Assembly (NCBI RefSeq): GCF_032452875.1
Contig: NC_083868.1
Coordinates: 40,590,537 to 40,654,536, forward strand
Source: Bos javanicus
Taxonomy: Eukaryota > Chordata > Mammalia > Artiodactyla > Bovidae
Reading direction: 5' to 3'
DNA length: 64,000 nt
Shown: one piece after another, positions 11,683-22,833 of the stretch
Numbering within the stretch: position 1 is the first letter of the stretch
Layout: each line of letters begins with the position of its first letter
Program-made: the position numbers and the translations under genes
The notes under the pieces: model-generated
What the model was told of the DNA's origin: nothing
Database searches by the model: none
The model's input: only the letters and a program-made list of their open reading frames with translations

Positions 11683-14549
11683 ATGCTCATTAATTGGTAT
11701 AGACTCATTAAAATGGTATAAGTGAATGTAAATCATCATCAGTTTTGTAAAAAAAAAAAAGTGGTTGAGTACATTGGAAACTAATATAATTCTCCATGAT
11801 GGGTATTTTGGATATTTCAAATGTGTGCAAGGTAATTACATTGATGCAAAAATAAACATGTCTTCACCTGAAACATCCACCTGAAATAATTTTTTATAAA
11901 CAAATTAAGCCCTTAGAGGAAAATTTTTAGCTAACATTTGCAGTGAAGTAGTATTCAATATTTGAGAGTTACCTTTTTTTGGCAATAACCCTATAATATT
12001 ATGGGTTACACTACTATACTTAAAATAATGAAAAATAATTGTATGTAAATGAAAGAAGGTTAAAATAGTTACTAAGATATTCTAAAGTCCATGTATTTTA
12101 AGCAGATAATACAGATATTGGTACATTTTTAACTTTGTTGATTAAAGATTACATGTTAATATTTCAAGAATATACACTATAGGATCAAAAGCATACTATT
12201 TGTCTTTTAGATCAGTGATAGGAAAATGAAGTTCAAAAACAAAACATATAATGGAAAGAAGACAGTAAGTGAGTTGAAAATAAAGCAGGGGTATAAAAAA
12301 TGTTGGCAGACATGTATTCATGCATATGTATAATAAAAATATGCAAATGAAATAAATTACCTAGTAACAAGTAGATTTTATCATAGTAGAAATGATATGA
12401 TATCATATCATAGTAGAAACGACTGTAACCCTGCCATATGATATATAAAAGATATACTATTAATAATATAAAAAAGAAAAATAAATATTACCACAATACA
12501 GCTACAAAAAAGAATGAAGTGGAAAAGATCACTTAATTTACAGCAGTCATATGCGCTGTTGAGAGATGGGGGATCTTTCTTTATAAAAAACTGTTTGAAA
12601 AGTATCATCAGTTTTGTAGGTTGTATAACTCCTCTGTTACAACTTCTCAACTGCTACTGTAGGATGAAAACAGGAATGGACAATAATTAAAGGAATGAGA
12701 GGCTGTGATCCAATAAAACTTTACACAAGGGAGAAAACTATCGCTCAAATTAGAAGACCTGAATGACCCTCACTACTGGAACAACTAAACTGCTGAATTG
12801 AAATGAATGTTGAGCAATGGCAATAGTATGGAATTATAAAATATCAGCTCCCCAGGAATCCTGGGGACAAATGAGTGTTAACCCAGGCTTTGTCTCCGAG
12901 AATTTCTGAAAAAATAAAAAAATACTATTGTCCTAACACCCTCCCTGGATCATTGGTCCATTTTTTTTTTTTTTTAACTATTTCATTTCCTATCTTCTAG
13001 ACTATTTTCTTAGTCATCTTTATATACTAACTATCCTCATATTTTCTTCTTAAAATATTTCAAGAAAGTTTTCTTCTTTTCATTATGATTAATCACCTCT
13101 TATTAAAGACAGAAATAACCTTAATATTGCAAAATATAAAGGTCATTTCTCTGTTTTGTCTGACTCCCCAGACCCGCACTCTTTGGCCTCAGTGTTCATG
13201 TCATTCTGATTAAAACACACTTTTCTCTGGCCATTGGGAATCGCAGGCTTCAGCTTGATTGGATTATCATTGCCATTGTCATGACACCCCTTTCCTCTGG
13301 AACCTCCAAATGTGGTTGTCTGAGATCTCTTTACATTCTCTATCTATAAATTGTCTTTAAGACATCCCATCTAGTTTCATGAATTTAAAATGCTATGTGA
13401 AATCTGATAAAGGCAAATTATTGCCCAAATGGTTTCCACATCCTTGACTTTATTTCCTACATCTAGACCATGCATATACAACTTCACAATCACATAAAAT
13501 TTACATGCCAATATCACAAAAATTTATTCCTGGGCACTGCCCCTACACACACATCCATACCCCCACACAGTCTCTCTTGCTATTTCCTCAGTCTTTCTTT
13601 TTTTTTTTTAATTATTTAATTAGTATACATGTGTTACAATAATCTCTATCCCTCAGCCAGCCAGGCACTCAAGCAAAAATATGATTTCCCTGTTTCCTTA
13701 CACACATACCCTAATCAGCTAGGTCTATTAAGTTATCATATGTTTGGTGTACATATTAAACTATAATAAATATTTGCAATATTATCTATAATAATGCTGA
13801 GAACAAAACAATACAGACTGAAAAAGCTCAACTTAAATAGATACATTTAAACAATGTTTCAAATTATAGCAGAGTATAAGCATTATTCACTTAACTATGT
13901 ATTTGCTATCCTATATCCTCCTGACCTCAAAAAAAAAAAAAAAACAGGACTCAATTATTTTTAAGAAAGAGAATTTTTGTAGGAATCTAAAGAGCACATT
14001 GATTAAGAAGGTATATTATGACACAGAATAAGTCTAATTACATGGATTAGCTCATAAAAATTTTATTGAATATTTGCATGCCTACAATGAGCTAAATATA
14101 GAAGGAATATTTAGCAATCACTTAAAAATAGACACACATATTAATAGACAGAGAACCCAGGCCAGCTACATGCATTTTTCTTAATTTATATTCCTAACTA
14201 TATTCATGAATGACAAAAATCTTTTAAAAATGATAAAAACAAGTGCATTCCTGCATTTTCTGGTTTTATGAATTGATAAAAACCCATGCTACATGCATTA
14301 CGTGCTAAATGCTAAATACAATATCTAATGTTGAAAATATTTCCAAAATTTAAGGCAACACTCCATGAGATTAAAAAAAAAAAAATTGATGATAACAAAA
14401 TAGAAATCTTGATCCTAGTAGTTTAATCCTAGTAGTTTGAATATAAACAACTTGCAGGAAACTTGTATCTGCTTAGTATTAGATTTTATAGATAACTACT
14501 TTTATATATAAAAACATGGGCAATAATAACTATTCATCACCTTTATTTT
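11683..14549. other. AT-rich single-copy DNA, no gene seen
   Basis: About 2.9 kb without a recognisable gene. It has a perfect 20-bp palindrome at 12392-12411 flanked by copies of TCATAGTAGAAA, homopolymer runs at about 12961-12975, 13600, 13929 and 14372, and a 14-bp tandem duplication (ATCCTAGTAGTTTA/G) at 14411-14438. The segment 13150-13330 is richer in GC than its surroundings but was not identified. Confidence 0.5.
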
Positions 14550-14761
14550 GCTGTTGTTTAGTTGTTAAGTCATGTCAGACTCTTTGCGACTCCATGGAAT
14601 TTAGCTTGCCAGGCTCCTCTGTCGTGGGATTTTTGAGTCAAGAATACTGGAATGGGTTGCCATTTCCTTCTCCAGGGTATCTTTCCAACCCAGGGATCAA
14701 AGCCATCCATGTTTCCTGCATTGGCAGGTGGATTCTTTACTACTGAGAAACCAGGAAAGCC
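14550..14761 (-). mobile_element. Bov-tA SINE, diverged
   Basis: Minus-strand order: TTGTTAAGTCATGTCAGACT, CTCCATGGAATTTAGC, AAGAATACTGGAATGGGTTG, AACCCAGGGATCAAAGCC, ATTCTTTACTACTGAGAAAC. Substitutions in both box regions indicate age. Confidence 0.9.
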
Positions 14762-14934
14762 ACATGCCTATATTACTTAAGTTATCATGATGTCTTAATT
14801 GAGGAGGTATGATAATATCAAATACAACCAGAACTAAGTGACCACCAAATGCAAGTTTTAAATTGTACTAGTTTTATTTAAGAATGGCTCAACATTAAAC
14901 TGGGCTTCCCCCCCCAAAAAAAAATAAATAAAAT

Positions 14935-15154
14935 GGGCTTCCCCAGTGGCTCAGGGGTAAGGAATCTGCCTGTAATGCAGGAGACACAGAGATGCGGGTT
15001 TGATCCCTGGGTTGGGAAAATCTTCTGGAAGAGGAAATGACAACTTTCTCAATTAATCTTGCCTGGAAAATTTCATGGACAGAGTAGACTGGCAGGCTAG
15101 AGTACATGGGTTCACAAAAGAGTTGGGCATGACTGAGGGACTAAACAACAACAA
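14935..15154 (+). mobile_element. Bov-tA SINE, complete
   Basis: Runs from GGGCTTCCCCAGTGGCTCAG (head) through GGGTTTGATCCCTGGGTTGG (B-box region) and the A unit to ACTGAGGGACTAAACAACAACA. Immediately upstream, 14900-14934 holds another GGGCTTCCCC followed by an A-rich tract (AAAAAAAAATAAATAAAA), so the first bases of the head occur twice. Confidence 0.93.
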
Positions 15155-15365
15155 AATTAAAACAATGAATTATAATTTCCAGTTGTAATTTAAAGCAAAT
15201 ACTCTGTAAATGTATATAAAAATGGTTATTTTTAAGTAAAAATAACTTTATATGGTCAGAAAAATAGTGTATGTACTAGCAGATCTTTTAAATATATGTG
15301 AACATATTCAGGAAAATAAACACTAATTTTCTAGTATCCTGAAACCCTAGGCTATGGTAAGTTGA

Positions 15366-16511
15366 GTTGAGTTCAGTTCAGTTGCTCAGTTGTGTCCGAC
15401 TCTTTGTGACCCCATGGACTGCAGCACGCCAGGCCTCTCTGTCCATCACCAACTCCCAGAGTTTACCCAAACTCATGTACATTGAGTCGTGATGCAATCA
15501 ACCATCTCATCCTCTGTTGTCCCCTTCTCCTCTCATCTTCAATCTTCCCCAGCATCAGGGTCTTTCCAAATGAATCAGTTCTTCACATCAGGTCACCAAA
15601 GTATTGGAGTTTCGGCCTCAACATTAGTCCTTCCAATGAATATTCAGGACTGATCTCTTTAGGGTGGACTGGTTTAATATCCTTGCAGTCCAACGAATTC
15701 TCAAGTCATTTCCAATACCACAGTTCAAAAGCATCAATTCTTCAGTGCTCAGCTTTCTTTATAGTACAACTTTCATATCCATATAGAACTACTGGAAAAA
15801 CCATACCCTTGACTAGATGGACCTTTGTTGACAAAGTAATGGCTCTGCTTTTTAATATGGTGTCTAGGTTGGTCATAACTTTTCTTCCAAGGAGTAAGTG
15901 TCTTTCAATTCCATGGCTGCAATCACCATCTGCAGTGTTTTTGGAGCCCCCAGATATAAAGTCAGCCACTGCTTCCACTGTTTCCCCATCTATTTGCCAT
16001 GAAGTGATGGGACCAGATGCCATGATCTTAGTTTTCTGAATGTTGAGCTTTGAGCCACCTTTTTCACTCTTGTCTTTCACTTTCATCAAGAGGCTTTTTA
16101 GTTCCTCTTCACTTTCTGCCATAAGGGTGGTGTCATCTGCATATCTGAGGTTATTGATATTTCTCCCAGCAATCTGGAATCCAGCTTGTGCTTCTTCCAG
16201 CCCAGCGTTTCTCATGATGTACTCGGCATGTAAGTTAAATAAGCAGGGTGACGATATTGGAACCAGTCTGTTGTTCCATGTCCAGTTCGAACTGTTGCTT
16301 CCTGATCTGCATATAGGTTTCTCAAGAGGCAGGTCAGGTGGTCTGGTATTTCCGTCTTTTTCAGAATTTTCCACAGTTTATTGTGATTCACACAGTCAAA
16401 GGCTTTGGCATAGTCAGTAAAGCAGAAATAGATATTTTTCTGTAACTCTCTTGCTTTTTGAATGATCCAGCAGATGTTGGCAATTTGATCTCTGGTTCCT
16501 CTACCTTTTCT
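15366..16511 (-). mobile_element. BovB 3' half, dead RT
   Basis: On the minus strand it covers the RT core to the 3' tail (GTTCAG repeats at 15366). The frame at 15742-16374 includes NNLRYADDTTLMAE (catalytic box intact). A deletion of about 30 bp near 16257 removes the conserved GKGVRQGC segment just upstream, joining ACTGGTTCCA directly to ATATCGTCACC. The 5' truncation is in the RT fingers region (RGTRDQIANI). The plus-strand frames at 15482 and 16040 are antisense shadows. Confidence 0.94.
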
Positions 16512-17216
16512 TAATCGAGCTTGGTATGGTAAAAGTCATAGCAAACTCACAATTGTTCCAATTTTTTTTAAAGGATTGTTAATCATTTAAAGCCTAATGA
16601 AAGTTATATCAAATTGAAACTAAAAGTACCTTGGAATCAATGTGGATTTTAATTTGCTTCATCTGAAATGATGATAAATGTATTTATTGACATTTCAATG
16701 TTTCATATTGTCAATAAACTAATTGGTATAATGAGCTATTCCTATAAGAAGACCATAGTGATGTTTGAGTGTTACCTCTGCCTTTGTTTTTATTCAAAGT
16801 TTATGGATTAAAGTTCCTACCCATAGGTGCCAAGTTATATTTTAATTTCTAGATTGAGATTATAATTAAAATTATATATCAATTTTAGATTAATTTTTAA
16901 AAAATTTTCTCTCCTGTTTAACAAGATAATTATTTTTAGAAAAAAATATCTCTTGAAATATTTTTAATTTAAAACATGACCGAGCTAAATGGAACAAATT
17001 ATTATTACTCTTTATGATATTTATCTGTCCCATATAAACCATTTTATCTTGACATCATGAGGGGCAAATAGTAAAGTTTTGTTTCTAACAAAATAAAGTT
17101 TTTGATTACTTCTTTTAATTAGAAAAGTACGTTGGCCTAAATTTATATATATTGTCTATTTGAAGTATAAATGTCTATTTCTCTCTATTGTGGAAAATTT
17201 AGTGGAAAGCTTTCCT
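16512..17216. other. AT-rich single-copy DNA, no gene seen
   Basis: About 700 bp separating two same-orientation BovB copies. No element or domain-bearing frame was recognised. Confidence 0.5.
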
Positions 17217-18221
17217 CAGTTCAGTTCAGTCGCTCAGTCGTGTCCGACTCTTTGCGACTCCATAAATTGCAGCACGCCAGGCCTCCCTGTCCATCACCAA
17301 CTCCCGGAGTTCACTCAGACTCATGTCCATCGAAACAGTGATGCCATCCAGCCATCTCATCCTCTGTCGTCCCCTTCTCCTCCTGCCCCCAATCCCTCCC
17401 AGCATCAGAGACTTTTCCAATGAGTCAACTCTTCGCATGAGGTGGCCAAAGTACTGGAGTTTCAGCTTTAGCATCATTCATTCCAAAGAAATCCCAGGGC
17501 TGATCTCCTTCAGAATGGACTGGTTGGATCTCCTTGCAGACCAAGGGACTCTCAAGAGTCTTCTCCAACACCACAGTTCAAAAGCATCAATTCTTCGGCA
17601 CTCAGCTTTCTTCACAGTCTAACTCTCACATCCATACATGACCACTGGACAAACCATAGCCTTGACTAGATGGACCTCAAGTAATGTCTCTGCTTTTGAA
17701 TATGCTATCTAGATTGGCCATAACTTTCCTTCCAAAGAGAAGGCATCTTTTAATTCCATGGCTGCAGTCACCATCTGCAGTGATTTAGGAGCCCCCCAGA
17801 AATAAAGTCTGACAATGTTTCCACTGTTTCCCCATCTATTTCCCATGAAGTGATGGGACCGGATGCCATGATCTTCATTTTCTGAATGTTGAGCTTTAAG
17901 CCAACTTTTTCACTCTCCTCTATCACTTTCATCAAGAGGCTTTTTAGTTCCTCTTCACTTTCTGCCATAAGGGTGGTATCATCTGCATATCTGAGGTTAT
18001 TGATATTTCTCCTGGCAATCTGGAATCCAGCTTGTGCTTCTTCCAGCCCAGCATTTCTCACGATGTACTCTGCATATAAGTTAAATAAGCAGGGTAACAA
18101 TATACAGCCTTGACGTACTCCTTTTCCTATTTGGAACCAGTCTGTTGTTCCATGTCCAGTTCGAACTGTTGCTTCCTGACCTGCATATAGGTTTCTCAAG
18201 AGGCAGGTCAGGTGGTCTGGT
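17217..18221 (-). mobile_element. BovB 3' half, relatively young
   Basis: Minus-strand 3' third to half of BovB, from a TTCAGTTCAGTT tail at 17217 to the RT core. The frame at 17768-18199 keeps GKGVRQGC and NNLRYADDTTLMAE without interruption. The C-terminal frame at 17226-17477 keeps GGRRRRGRQRMRWLDGI and the terminal GVAKSRTRLSD, which closely matches the other young copies here. The truncation point is at RNLYAGQEA. TTTCCT occurs just outside both ends but is too short to call. Confidence 0.95.
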
Positions 18222-19039
18222 TTCCTAAAACATGGTAAATTCCAAGAAGTAATAATCAGTTGATAATTCTGTCCTATGATTTCTCAAAGCTATTCAAAAG
18301 CTCACTAAATATTATTGATAATAAAGAATGTCAAGTTAGAAATGCCAGATTTAACTGATATCAAAATTGTGGCCCAGAAAACTATCAAAGCTCTATCAGC
18401 AACCTGGGAAATAAGAAACCAACAAAACAAATATAAACAATACACAACCAAACCAGAACAAACTCCTCACTATACAAAACAGCTTATCTTGCTAATTCTG
18501 TTAAAACTTTACCTAATATTTGAAAGAATCCACCAATTTTAGAAAAAGTAAAACAAAAAAATTTTCATAGTAAAAGTTTAAATGAAACTATCTTCCAAAG
18601 ACCGTATATGCAGATGCCACAGCTTTGATGAAAAACAAAATGAAGTAGCGTTTTTATAAATAAGAAGAATAACTATCAGAAAAGCATACTTCTTAATATA
18701 CACTATGGAAAGACAACATAAACCTTTTTAAATGAATTTTACCCAACACTTCTAAATCACTTTATTCCCAAGGATTTCTCACACATAGGTTGAATGTTTA
18801 CTATGTTCAAGAAAGAGGACCAAGATCAAAATAAATAACAATTTAATATGGGATAGAAATGAGCAGAGAAAATAAATGATATATGTTGATAAAAATTTGA
18901 ACTTAAAGAAAAGTTGCAGCAGTAATGTAAGAAACTCATGAATACTTTTTAAGCACATTCACTTATTGTTTATATTTGGCTACAATTGTTTGTCCTCAAA
19001 ATATAGCATAAGTACATACATGGCATAAATAGCTCCTAT
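18222..19039. other. AT-rich single-copy DNA, no gene seen
   Basis: No recognisable gene or repeat. The short plus frame 18315-18542 is lysine/glutamine-rich low-complexity sequence with no context. Confidence 0.5.
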
Positions 19040-20480
19040 GATGAATGGTTGAATCCCATGCAGACCCTTAGAATTTGGAGGGAAAGTCTGGCCATCTTCT
19101 GGGGATAACTACTCTCCTTTTCAAAAATAATTTTTGGCCTCTGGCCTTTAGCACAGAATAAATGATTCACTACAGGCCCTAAGTTACCAAGTGACCTAAG
19201 CTGTCCATCATAAATTGGATATATTCTGATAAAAGCACAATAAAGTTGGACATGCACAGCAGCACTTCATCATCAGATGCAAGTGGTATGTGTAAGACTA
19301 GGATACAGAAATGTCTGAAGAGACAAAGCAGTTTCATGAGGAAGTGGGCAAATGCCCTTGGTAAAAATTCCTGCCACATTGCCTTCTCTCTCCAAGCCTG
19401 CATCAAGGGGAGTTCCGTACAGTCAGATGACTGAGGAAAAGACAACTTGGGATGGTTTACAGACAGTTCTATGTGATATGCAGGCACCACCAGGAAGTGA
19501 AGAGCTGCAACACTCAGGCTGTTTCCTGTGATATCCCTGAAGGACAATGATGAAGGGATATTCTCCTAGCACAGAACTTCAAGTAGTGCAACTGGTTTTT
19601 CATTTTGCTAGCAATGAGAAACAGCCAGATGTGCAACTGTATACCATTTCTTGTGTTCTGGTCAAGTGATTTGGCTGGATGGCCAGGGACCTGAAAGAAA
19701 ATAATTGGAAAGCTGATTATGCAGAGATTGGAGAAAGAGGAATGTGGAAATATTTCTCAAAATGGGCCAGAATTTGTGAAGATATTTGTTGTGTCTTATC
19801 AGAGTACAACCTCAGCAGAGGAGGATTTTAATAATCAAGCAAATGGGGTGACTCGTTCTATGGCTGTCAGTCAACCTCTTTCCCCAGCCACTCCTGTCAT
19901 TCCAATGGGCTCATGAACAAAACAGTCATGGTGGGAGGTGGTGCATGGTCTCAGCAATATGGACTTCCATTCATCAAGGCTGAACTGACTATAGCCACTG
20001 CTGAATGCCCATCCAGGCAGCAGCAGAAAACAGTATTGAGTACCTGTTATGACACCATTCCCCAGGGGAATGAGCTGGCTACCAGATTTGCAGGTTGAGT
20101 ATCTTGGATTGCTTCCATCATGAGAGAGATAATCTTACTGGAATAGACATGAACTCTGGGTACAGATTTACCTCCCTACATACAACGCTTCTGCAAATTC
20201 TGCCGTTCATTCACACATAGAATGCACTGTATTATCCACTGCTTTCCACAAATAATTGCTTCAGATCAAAGAACACATGTCACAGCAAAAGAAATATGGC
20301 AATTGGCCCATGTTAGTGTGATTCACTGTTCTTACCAAGTTGCTCATCATTGTGAAGCACGAAGGTTGATGGCATGTTGGGATGCCTTTGAAATCTCAAG
20401 GTTAACATTTCTAGACACCTGTGAAAATGTAGAAAACATAAAGGCTTATATACAGGGGTTACTGGTCCATTTTATATAAT
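19040..20480 (+). pseudogene. Endogenous retrovirus pol remnant (RNase H to integrase)
   Basis: Old retroviral pol fragment in sense orientation, broken across frames. About 19040-19700 corresponds to the RT connection/RNase H region. 19719-19916 carries the end of RNase H (frame with TSAEEDFNNQ). 19913-20098 carries the integrase zinc-binding region with a CPSRQQQ segment. 20222-20479 carries the integrase core with IASDQRTH and a degraded HHCEA segment where a catalytic-side P-E-A motif is usual. Stops, frameshifts and substitutions are plentiful and no LTR, gag or env was found beside it. The family is retroviral with good confidence; class I versus class III is not resolved. Family role: DNA integration; here inactive. 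Confidence 0.8.
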
Positions 20481-20556
20481 TCCTACCTGAATTTCCAGCC
20501 TATTGGCTTTCTCTACAGATTTTAGCCTAATAGTCTCCACAGTAACATCATATAAG

Positions 20557-20558
<2 letters not shown>

Positions 20559-20587
<29 letters not shown>
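20559..20587 (+). repeat. (GT)n microsatellite
   Basis: An uninterrupted GT run of about 14 units directly follows the retroviral pol remnant. Confidence 0.95.
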
Positions 20588-20589
<2 letters not shown>

Positions 20590-20699
20590 CAGCTGTTCAT
20601 ATACACCTCTGAGGTCCTTGAGTTCTAATACTTCCCTGACTTTAAGCAAATATAACAATTTCCCTTGCTCCCTTGTTAAATACACTTAACCATTTTTGT

Positions 20700-20885
20700 A
20701 ATTTGAAAACATGCTAGGCCTGTTTTTGCCTTGAGATTTTGCACTTGCTGTTTCTTCTGGTAGTACTTCTCTTCCACATACATTTGCAAAGCCCTACATC
20801 CTTACTTCCTCAGGTGTTACGAAAAAGTTTGTCTTCTCATGAAGACTCCTTTAAACTCACTCTTCTACTCTGTCTTCCTTCCTTG
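20700..20885 (+). mobile_element. L2 LINE 3' fragment (probable)
   Basis: The pattern GAGATTTTGCACTTGCTGTT, CTTCTCTTCCACATACATTTGC, then TCTTCTCATGAAGACTCC resembles the L2 3' region ('tttgcacttgctgttcc ... tctcagtgaggcc'). It is followed by a T18 run (20892-20909) and a 16-bp tandem duplication CTATGTCTATTTAACT (20914-20929, 20930-20945). Confidence 0.55.
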
Positions 20886-20952
20886 CTTTATCTTTTTTTT
20901 TTTTTTTTTAACACTATGTCTATTTAACTCTATGTCTATTTAACTGTCACAT

Positions 20953-21283
20953 GCTGTGCTGTGCTTAGTCACTTCAGTTGCATCCAACTCTGCAAACCCA
21001 TGGACTGTAGCCCACCAGGCTCCTCTGTCTATGGGAATTATCCAGGCAAGAATAATGGATTGGGTTACCATGGTCCTCCAGGGGGTCTTTCCAACCCAGG
21101 GATTGAACTCAGGTCTCCCTCATTGGAGGTGGGTTCTTTGCCATCTGAACCACCAAGGAAGCCCAAGAATCCTGGAGTGGGTAGCCTAACTCTTCTCCAG
21201 GGGATTTTCCCAACCCAGGAATTGAACTGGGGTCTCCTGGATTGCAGGCAGATTCTTTACAAGCTGAGCTACCAGGGAAGCCC
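20953..21283 (-). mobile_element. Compound Bov-tA SINE with duplicated head
   Basis: On the minus strand, a complete Bov-tA occupies 20953-21165 (head ends at CACCAAGGAAGCCC). It is joined without spacer to a second partial unit at 21166-21283 (AAGAATCCTGGAGTGGG ... AACCCAGGAATTGAACTGGG ... GAGCTACCAGGGAAGCCC). The second unit lacks the distal part of the A unit. Thus two tRNA-like heads and 1.5 A units lie in line, consistent with a duplicated SINE or a SINE inserted precisely at another's head. Confidence 0.9.
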
Positions 21284-22010
21284 TTGACTATCATAACAAT
21301 TCCTAATTTTATTACAGTATAATCAGGGATCTTTTTGTCTCTTTTGCTATTTTGTGTCTCCCAAGAGCCTTGAAAGGTACTTAACACATAAGAGCTGATC
21401 AAGAATCTTAATTAAATTATACATTTTTACAGCTCCCTGTTATGTGTATATGGAGAACAAAAATGGTTGGATACATCCTGAGTGGGTGATTTACAAACAA
21501 GTGTAACAAAAGAAAAGGAAATTAAGGGAGGTAAAGTTAGTTGTAGTGAAATTATTAAGCTGACAAATCATGGAATCTGTAATAAATAAGAAGTAAAATG
21601 TACATAAGGAGATGCTGACAGAATGTACATATAGAATCAGGTCTCTATGAAATTTTTAATTTTATATATGAGGAAATCCCAAATTGCATTTATACTATCT
21701 TTCTACAATTTAAGCACATAGTGAGAGACATGGTAAAATACTGACTTTTCTATTTTGACTCCTAAAATGTGCAACATGGAGGAAGAGAGGGAGGGAAGGA
21801 GAGAGCAAGCAAGAGAGTGAAAACAAATGAAAAAGAAAGCCATGTGGAATTGTATTTCTAAAATTTAAGAAAAAAAAATGTGTTGCCATTAAGCGGGATT
21901 AAAATATCAATAGATGTTTTTGTATTAACTTTAAATTGGCATTAGCTCTTGAATGATAATGTCCATACGTTTTTATTGATTTTATTTTTTTGTTGTTGTT
22001 GAACAAACTC
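21284..22010. other. Single-copy DNA, no gene seen
   Basis: No gene recognised. A purine-rich tract (GAGGGAGGGAAGGAGAGAGC) lies at 21784-21815. Confidence 0.5.
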
Positions 22011-22082
22011 TTTATTTTTTAAATTATATTTGTTTATTTTTAATTAATTGATGGTTGCTTTACAATATCGGTTTGATTGAAT
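22011..22082 (-). mobile_element. L1 3'-terminal fragment
   Basis: The string TTTATTTTTAATTAATTGATGGTTGCTTTACAATATCGG matches, with substitutions, the complement of the ruminant L1 3' end that is better preserved at 44.73-44.80 kb in this window. Only about 70 bp remain. Confidence 0.6.
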
Positions 22083-22186
22083 GTATTTTTTAATCTAGAA
22101 AAGTACTAGCAAATTTCAGGAATGTGATTTAATCCAGTAAAACTATATTTTTTTTTTCTTATTTTTTTATTTATTTATTTTTTTTT

Positions 22187-22581
22187 ATAAATCAGCATTT
22201 TTTTAGCCAAATTTGTCCATTTTAAAAGAATTTTTGTGTCAAAACATGATTTTCTCACACTACTTTATAGAGTATATGAACAGGTTTAAAAACAAAGCAG
22301 AAGATGTACAAAATCTCATTGCATGTGGAATACACAGACTCAGTGAAGGTGAAGTATACACACATCATACTATATCTCCCTAAGTAGGCAAAAGGAAAGA
22401 AAATGCTACAGTTTTACTTCACCTTCACTGAGTCTGTGTATTCCACATGCAATGAGATTTTCTTAAGAAAGAAAGTAAAATGCAGGGTTTTAGACACAGA
22501 AGAGTAAATTTTTATTTTATGTGCCCTCATTTAAAAAAAAAATACATTCCTGTCATATCTTATCTGCTCTGAAACAGAGTC

Positions 22582-22618
<37 letters not shown>

Positions 22619-22833
22619 GCAGGAGTTAGGGGTCATTTATCATATCTTGGGTTTCTGTCTTACTTCATTAGGAGGCAACATTTTTCTAAGCAATAAACAA
22701 AGGACATTTTGTACATCTTCTGCTTTGTTTTTAAACCTGTTCATATACTCTATAAAGTAGTGTGAGAAAATCATGTTTTGACACAAAAATTCTTTTAAAA
22801 TGGACAAATTTGGCTAAAAAAATGCTGATTTAT
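22187..22833. repeat. Perfect, discontinuous inverted duplication
   Basis: The left arm 22187-22356 is exactly complementary to two separate right segments. 22187-22314 pairs with 22706-22833 (128/128 bases) and 22310-22356 pairs with 22415-22461 (47/47 bases). The loop is 22357-22414. The two pairings share five bases, AAAAT (22310-22314), on the left arm. The 244 bases between the right segments (22462-22705, with a GT microsatellite) have no counterpart in the left arm. I recognise no transposon in the arms. The pattern fits a replication template switch with microhomology, or a palindrome that later lost an internal piece. Confidence 0.93.
22583..22617 (+). repeat. (TG)n microsatellite
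   Basis: An uninterrupted run of about 17 TG units, located inside the unpaired part of the inverted duplication. At this length it is likely polymorphic. Confidence 0.95.

Noticed and set aside
15482..16420. Long plus-strand frames (185 and 126 codons) as possible genes
   Set aside because: They are antisense translations of minus-strand BovB RT; the same antisense frames recur at other BovB copies (17.3, 32.0, 47.4 and 55.1 kb).
17217..18221. Tandem duplication of the 15.4-16.5 kb BovB
   Set aside because: The two copies have different truncation points, different deletions and unrelated flanks, so they are separate insertions.
19179..19547. 122-codon minus-strand frame with hydrophobic stretches as a membrane protein gene
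   Set aside because: It lies antisense to the retroviral pol remnant, whose sense-strand order is coherent.
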